Origin: Polytrichum commune
Taxonomy: Eukaryota > Streptophyta > Polytrichopsida > Polytrichales > Polytrichaceae
Assembly (NCBI GenBank): GCA_950295325.1
Contig: OX485804.1
Location: 59,862,533 to 59,926,532 of the forward strand
Reading direction: 5' to 3'
DNA: 64,000 nt
This document shows, piece after piece, positions 57,074 to 64,000 of this stretch. Position 1 is the stretch's first letter, and each line of letters starts with the position of its first letter. The position numbers and the translations under genes were made by a program. Under the pieces are notes generated by a model. The model had not been told where the DNA came from and did not search any database. It saw only the letters and a program-made list of their open reading frames with translations.

Positions 57074-60000
57074 ATGGGGTTGAACCCTGTGATGCACGCT
57101 GCTTACAATAGGTTTTTGGCCACCAATGATGTAATCCATCATCAATCTTGCTGGAAGAGGCATACAGAAACATCATCCGGGAGGAGCCTCACCATTGACC
57201 GAAATGAGTCTCCATCTCAAGGGGCATCAATACTAGCTTCGCATGTCTTAGAGAAGACATCGTCAGCAGCAAGTGTAAGCTGCAATGATGGTACAACAAG
57301 CAAATTGATTTACCAAACCTTAAATCCACGGTGCAGTGAGGATGAGTGCTGTAATCATCCTCGTGCAGTATTATTGTATCCTAATCAACATGTGTCCAGG
57401 AAAGACATTGGAACAGGGCAATGGGGCGCTCAACTGGAGCAGGAAATTATGGAAGAGCTTGCACGAAGATGTAACGACATGAAAATTGTTTGCAGCTTGC
57501 GGGGTGTGGATGTCCTTGATCATCCTCAAACTAAACCCCTCAGGGGAAGAATGGCTAACCCAATTGACATGGTGAAAGGGGAGATGACCTCAGCCAGTGC
57601 AGACGGAGGCAGCGAGGAGTCTACTGGCGGGATTGCGAGGATTTCGAGGATTTCTATCCGCTCCCTGGCTGTAGCATTGTTCTTTGGAGGGACAGCAGCA
57701 TTTGTTCGTGCATTGTTGGGTTCATTGCCTCCTGATTTTTTTGATAGATGGAAAAGACTGATAAATGATCAGCCTCTTCAAGAACCCAAGCCGGTGTTGG
57801 ATCCTCAACCTGGCACTGTAATCTACGACTGCCATGGTGTGATAATTGCAACGATTGTAGCAGGGGGTTATAGTGGAAAGCGAGATCCATTGAAGTGCAA
57901 GAAGGCTAAGCAAGCCCCTCTTCACCCCAGTGAAATCCCCTCAACCATGTGGCAGGCGGTTGTTGCATCTGAAGACCGGAGGTTTTTTGAGCACCATGGG
58001 ATTGATCCCAGAGGGCTAGCACGTGCCATCTTGTCGCTGGCATCGAGTGGAGGGGGAAGTACTATCACGCAGCAGGTGAGGATTGCATGAACATTATTTT
58101 TTCCCATCTCATTTACCGTGAGGTGCTTCCTGGTTCATCTTTTGTGATACCGAAATACAGTATTCGCGTGGGATTTGGATGAGTCCTTTACTATGTGAGA
58201 CTGCCATGTGGCAATACTTCAAGAATAATCATTTATCAAAAGCCGAAGCAGGAAGCACTCTACGATATTCGACCTCTCACTCTTCGTATTCATGTGCTTC
58301 TAGATTATAAGTGGTGCAGGAGCTACGAAATTGACAGAATTTTTTCCCATTTCTCTCCTTATCAAAATAATCATACCACTTTAAGTTCCATCAAGGTAGA
58401 TATGAGCATAAGAGATGTCGTCTGCATTGAGGACTGCAAATTGAGGAGGGCAAAGGTTACTTGCAAAGGCGTAATCTTTAGAGCATTTTCCCATTTAGAG
58501 CACTGTCTTCTCCATTCTTTCCTGGTCTCTTGCTGCTTAGCGATCGCCACTTTGAAAGTCTGGAAGTTCCAATGACTTTCTGTTTTTATGGCTGCATCAC
58601 AGGTTCAACCTAAAATCATGTCCCAGCGTAACTTTGTGTGGGGTCAGGGAGGACAAACATTATTATGAGTTCTTTAACGCAATACCTTCAGCCTCACGAA
58701 ATTGATCAGAATATGAGGATCACAACAATCTGTGTCGTCTATTGTGGTTGTCCATGCAGCTTGTGAAGAATGTCTTTTTAACAAATGACCGCAAGTGGAC
58801 GCGGAAACTTATGGAGATGATCTTAGCGATTTTATTGGAGAAACAAATGAGCAAATGGGATATATTACATCTTTACCTCAACAAGGTAACTGCGAAACCT
58901 GGAAAACAAACTTTGTCCAGATCCTGGTTAAAATTGTGTTCTCAAGATATATTAGTCTGTATGTGCAAGGCCACTTTGGAAACTGGAAAAATGTAGTCGA
59001 ATGACTGGTACCAAGGAGCATCCAGTTTTTTTTAAGGTAGGAAGATGATTGAATAGCTAGTGTAACTTGCATCAGATGTTCTCAAAGAGGAACTGGGTAA
59101 AAACCTATACTTGGCCTTATTTGAATGAATTGCTGTTGGAGCAGGCACATAGGCAGTCCTTAGAGGGAACCTTAGATCCAGTAGTCCAGATAATCTTACA
59201 GTAGTCTTACAGAATTTCCATACATGGTGCTATTCATGTTAATTGTCATGTCTTGATCTTTCTCAGTTGTTGAGTGAATCTGGATTGTGTAAATCAATGA
59301 TAGCAATGGAGAAAGATGTCACCCCTGTCCATGCCTCATTCAATATTGTGAATGGGGTGTGTGGGTTGGGGAACCAAGTAATCTGGATATACAGTGAGGA
59401 CGGAACAGTCTAAGGGACTCAATCGTGCTTAAGAGTAAGAATTTTAGAAACTTGAGGGGATGGTGGGTCAGACATTTTATGTCTACAATTTTGTACAGTG
59501 GAGAAATAATTTTGAAGAAGGAATGGCATAGAGTGAAGGAACAGGATACAATATCATAATATAATCTGTCCGTCTGCTTTCAGACCAGGGAGAGTGTGAA
59601 GAAAGGGGACAAGGAGATTTCTAGTTTGTGGTAACAAGCTTAAGGTTTATAGTTCTTTTAGTAACTGTTCCCTGTGAATAAAGAGTTTTGTAGTAGGAGT
59701 AGGTTATTGTTATCTTTAATTGTGCCATTGTTAAGTTGTGAAAGAGTTAGATCAGTGGTGCACCCTGGTGACAAAAAACAAACTGCTCCCACATAGTATG
59801 AACACCTATATGGTAGACAATAGGCAAGTATCCATTTTCCTTCCTGCAGTCCCACTCAGGTTTGGCTTGACACTAAAGTGGGCTTTATTTGTAGCTTGTT
59901 GTGTGGTTCTCTTTTCTGTAACCTACACTTTGTCTTATAAAATGTGAAGATTCACTTGCACATGGATATGCTTTAAATCTACATTGTGTCTGCTTTCAGA

Positions 60001-63000
60001 TTTATTGGGGGCATGGTGTGTATGGAATAGAGGCAGCTTCTGCTCTCTATTTTGGTAAGCATCCATCACTGCTAACTTTGGGTGAGTGTGCCATGCTTGC
60101 GGGTATCATTCCTGCACCTGAGCTCCTTTCTCCCTATCGAGATCCTAGTCGGGGAAAGAAAGCGCAGGCGAGATCCCTGCGGCGAATGGTTGAGGCTGGG
60201 TTTCTTGACCCTGCCACAGCTGCCGCAGCTGTCAATGAACCCCTTCGTCTGGGTATTGAGGGAGATGATGGTTCTTCTGGGCCTTGGAGAGCCCCGTACT
60301 TTGTCAGTGAGGTGGGTTCTTTGTTTTCCACTTCAATATATTGGGATGGCATTTTCATTTGCATTCAATACATAGCCTTTTCTCCCTGTTACAGAAGAAA
60401 ACGCTACTAGAATTGGGGATCTCTAGTGTTAGTTCTCTTTATTGTATTGCCAAGCTCATAAGGGAAGAGTCATGTGACAGGTGCTCTATGAGTTGTACCA
60501 GAAGTATGGGAGGGAGGAGGTTCTGCAAGGAGGATTCCAGGTACTATAGGCTATGATTAGTGCATCTAGCATGTATTTAAAGGATCTAGCTCTATTTTGT
60601 TGTCTTTCTGTAAAGCTTTACACCACTGAGACCTCTTTTTCTTGTGCTCGTCTGTGTTTTGGTAATGTTGTGTTTAATTTTGGACCTCTGAACTCTTATC
60701 TTGCCAAACAGGTGCATACAACACTAGATTTGGCAATGCAAGATGTGGCAGAGAAGGTGGTTAGAGATGGAGGGGTAGAATATGATAACGAGCGAGTATT
60801 ACTGGGTGAGAAGGCCATAGAAAGATGTGTGGAGGCTTTAGATATTCTTGTGCTAGCACGAGAGCAAAAGATGGAACAGGCTTCTCTTGTAGCTGCCACA
60901 AGGTAGATAATACAGGCCCTTTGATGATATATAGGTAGTTTATTTGTTCTAGATATATGTTGAATGATCCTATATACATGTGTTTGATACAATATTTTCC
61001 CTACTTTCTGTCATGCATTAGTTTTAAAGTGGAAGGATGTCTCTCAGATCAATGATGTGGAACTTACAAATTTCTGACAATAGAGTAGCTCAAAATATAT
61101 GATTTCTTACTAGTGCTAGTGGGTTTTCTTGAATGTAAAATATTCCTACCTTTTGAAACCATTTGCAGCTGTGAATCCTCGAAGACATTGTATGATCTGA
61201 ACTTGTTAATATGATGCAGGGCTCGTGAGCAAGCGCGTAATTATGCAATGATAACAGATAACATGGGAAATCAATCAACTCCGGAGGAAAGGTAATTTGT
61301 GCTCAAATTGATTCTCATCAACGAGAGTTGATAAAACGTGCTACCAATCTGATACAGTCTTTTGTGATACTTTTGAAGAGTTGAAGAGTCCTTTTAACAA
61401 GGCGCCCCAGATAAATATGAATATTGAAAATAGGCAACGTGTTTTCAATCTGCTAACCATCAATGAGAATCTGTAAATAGTTGCAGCTTCTAGGCAATCC
61501 ACACAGAATAATGTGGTTTGCATGGCAATTTAGCAGTAGAGATATTTGTTTGTTCACCTGCATTGTGACAGCAATCATCTGCCACCTGGTTTCCAAATTT
61601 GTGATCTGGATACAATGTATTGTATTTCTGTATTCTCACATAGAGCATTCATGAGTAACTCTTCCTTTGGTGTGGCAGGGAAGAGGCTGAAGAAATAGCA
61701 GCGTCCTTAGCAGCCAAAAAAGCTGCAGATGCCATAGCCAAGAGATTTGATGCAACGTACAATCTCGCTTCCTGGATGTGTTTTTCTCATCAAGATAGTT
61801 TGTGTGTGAGATATTCACCAGTTACAATCTACATGCTAGAGAAATGTCAACCTGATGCTTGAGATTTTTACTCAATCTTGTCTTGTAATGACTGATGACA
61901 GGGAGAAGGCATTACGTGCTTCTTTAGCTGACCATGAAGAGGAAGTGAAAAAGGCTGCAGAGGCCAGGTATAATTAATCTCACAATAGTCTTAGAAACTA
62001 TATATTTTGAAATGCATTAGCAAGAGTTACATTTTGGAAAGCAACATTTAGCAAACTTGTGCTGAATTGAGTCTTCAATCAAATGCAAAATCATGTCTCA
62101 AGTTAAATAGATTTCAGTATTCTTAACAGAAGATATATTTGCAGAATGGAGGCTGCCATGGTAGCCATGGATCCTATGACTGGAGCAGTTCGTGTATTAG
62201 TTGGGGGTAGAGACTACTATGAAAGCAACTTCAATCGGGCAACCCAGGTTCAGAAAGTTTCTATGTCCCTCATTCACATCAACTTCTGTCTCTGTTGCCC
62301 CTTTTCAATGTCTCTATGTAGCACAGCTTTGATATGCTTGAATGATTTTGTGCTCAAGTTGCAACAATACCTGATTTACCAAACCTAGTTATTTGATCTG
62401 ATATTTGAAGACAATTTATGTGGATGATTTTTATGCACTTGTTCTGTCTAGGGTTCAAGTAATGTATCCCTTTGATCTCTATGCTTTGATTTTAGACATA
62501 TTCTGAATAGGGCTCTCTTTTCCGATCACAAAGTACTTCCCTTTAAATTTTGCCACGTGTCATTTCTACATTAGTTGGGCGAATTTCATTTGAAGCTGTG
62601 TTTCACTGTATGTTTTCAATTTGTGGCTGGGTGCAGGCATTTCGTCCTCCGGGGTCTACTTTCAAGCCAGTTGTTTACTTGACAGCCCTGGCTGAGGGAA
62701 TGTAAGAACTTGTTTTGTAAACGCTAAGTAGCCCGTGCCTTGTATTTGCATAGAATGTCCAGAAGCCTCCCTCCATGCCCTTTGCTAGTTGCACTTCGAA
62801 ACACCTCTTCTGTGGGGCGAGCTTATTTTCTTTTCAATGTCCAACCTGAGTGGAAAATGCTAAATTGACTGACAAATTATAGGAATATTGAGTTTGACCT
62901 TTTAGATTCTGATGTTTCATGGAACACTATTACTGATGATAAATACTGTGAAACCTATTTGCATTGTAGCCCATTCTGTTCAATGTGTGTGCATATTGTC

Positions 63001-63860
63001 TTAGAATGTTAGCAACAACTTGACTTTTGCTCAGTCATGGAGTGGAAAGTGTAGTACAGACCATAGTAATCCCCACATACACTGTTCAAGACATTGGTTG
63101 TAGAGCCCTCTGATTATCCACTGGAATTATTAGTATGAATACTATTCAGTTCTTTGATTGATACAAAGGATCTAATCCCTAAGCATTTTCCCTCAATAAC
63201 CACAGCATGCACTAAATACTCCTATTGTAAATAATAAACAGAATACCTATATGGTAGAAATTGATGCAAACCATACTAATTTCCCTATACACTAAGTCCA
63301 ATGAGTGGTGTAGTTGATTTAGCAAAATTGGGGACAACTCCTTTGCACTTCTGGGTTATGTTGCACGAAACATTTGAGAAACTGAACTAAATGGGGTAGG
63401 TTCTAGACTACAGTTATAACGCAAGTTTAGGTTTGTGCACAAGTTTGAGGGCTTCCTCAACAAATTAGTGATTTGGATTGCACAGTGAACGAGATCATGT
63501 GCTCATGGACGAACCTTACACAGTTGGTGATTTTTCTCCTGAGAATTATGACAAGAAATTTAGAGGACAGGTGATTATCTCAGTTTATTTCCATGTCATT
63601 TCCTGCATGGGTAGCTGTATTTCTTTTGGGGTTTCACTTATTTTTGCTATGGATAGATGATAAACTTTTCTTAGCTAACTTTGTTAAATATGGAAATGTA
63701 CTAGGTACTATGGCGTCCATGATTGTCCTGAAAGATAATGTGATAATTATGCCATTTTAACTGGATTTTCCCTGGTGACCAGGTGACACTTGAGGAGTCT
63801 CTGCTGAAATCCTTGAATGTGCCAACCGTAAAGCTTTGTGCAGAAATAGGAGTAGACAAG
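57074..63860 (+). CDS. Class A penicillin-binding protein (plastid peptidoglycan synthase), 5' part
   Basis: Twelve exons are visible: 57074-58075, 58760-58885, 60000-60311, 60481-60540, 60712-60902, 61220-61291, 61679-61756, 61902-61967, 62145-62247, 62637-62701, 63486-63570 and 63783-63860 (746 codons so far), all GT-AG and in frame; the gene continues past the window. It makes a bifunctional enzyme that polymerises lipid II and crosslinks stem peptides. A long N-terminal extension (about 195 residues) precedes a membrane segment (SLAVALFFGGTAAFVRALLG, about 196-216). GT51 transglycosylase motifs are EDRRFFEHHG (300-309), GGSTITQQ (327-334), KLMEMILAILLEK (349-361) and YWGHGVYGIEAASALYFGK. 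VHTTLDLAMQ and AMVAMDPMTGAVRVLVGGRD lead into the transpeptidase with PGSTFK (nucleophile S677, K680) and SLN at 730-732. The KTG box must lie outside. Moss PBP of this class is needed for chloroplast division. The introns rule out a bacterial contaminant. An Ala/Glu-rich insert interrupts the linker. Confidence 0.95.
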
Positions 63861-64000
63861 GTGAACATCACTTCCTCTTCCTCCAAAGTGTAAAGATAAA
63901 TACTGAAAATTACCATTTATGTTTCTTATGCCACTAGAATATATCATCATGTTGTCAACCTGGAGCTTGTAGTTGTGGTTTGGGCAATGACCAGCTGTTG

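Noticed and set aside
57074-63860. Bacterial contamination as source of the penicillin-binding protein
   Set aside because: The gene is interrupted by at least eleven GT-AG introns and its flanks are plant-type repeat DNA.

Overview
The window reads as nuclear DNA of a land plant or streptophyte alga. The three pieces of evidence are spliced GT-AG genes for a class III HD-Zip transcription factor (a streptophyte-only family), for the peroxisomal import receptor PEX5, and for a class A penicillin-binding protein of the kind that builds plastid peptidoglycan in streptophyte algae, mosses, lycophytes and ferns. Together they point to a seedless lineage (streptophyte alga, bryophyte, lycophyte or fern). 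I cannot name the species. Gene density is low: four protein-coding genes in 64 kb, separated by AT-rich, transposon-filled DNA.

Layout. 0.2-3.9 kb (+): last six recognised coding exons of an HD-Zip III gene (end of the START/HD-SAD part plus the MEKHLA domain); its 5' end lies outside the window. 4-29 kb: no host gene that I can support. This stretch holds non-autonomous DNA transposons (CACTA-like, PIF/Harbinger-Tourist-like with TTA/TAA duplications, a Mutator-like MITE with a perfect 9-bp duplication), a short hAT element with terminal repeats and a perfect 8-bp duplication that still carries a transposase C-terminal ORF (22.1-23.5 kb), a 5'-truncated LINE (26.1-27.4 kb) and several tandem or dispersed repeats. 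29.9-33.6 kb (+): a complete four-exon gene for a putative membrane protein with a coiled-coil-like region and a C-terminal membrane anchor, of unknown function, preceded by three tandem ~195-bp repeats. 38.0-47.5 kb (-): a complete 15-exon PEX5 gene (758 codons by my splice model) with a MITE in one intron and tandem duplications in intron 1. 50.3-53.0 kb (+): a 5'-truncated LINE-type retroelement with an intact 818-codon ORF that has RNase H and zinc-knuckle regions but no visible reverse transcriptase; its N-terminal part resembles the PCIF1 adenine-methyltransferase fold. 53-57 kb: MITE and repeat DNA. 57.1-63.9 kb and beyond (+): a class A PBP gene (GT51 transglycosylase followed by transpeptidase), cut by the right edge of the window.

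The host genes do not form a pathway: HD-Zip III acts in development, PEX5 in peroxisome import, PBP in plastid wall synthesis and division. All exon junctions were derived by hand from GT-AG sites, reading-frame continuity and remembered family sequence, without database searches. The most unusual points are the methyltransferase-like/RNase H ORF of the retroelement, the helical insert of the PBP encoded by three frame-preserving mini-exons, and tandem duplications next to the 5' end of all three genes whose start lies in the window.
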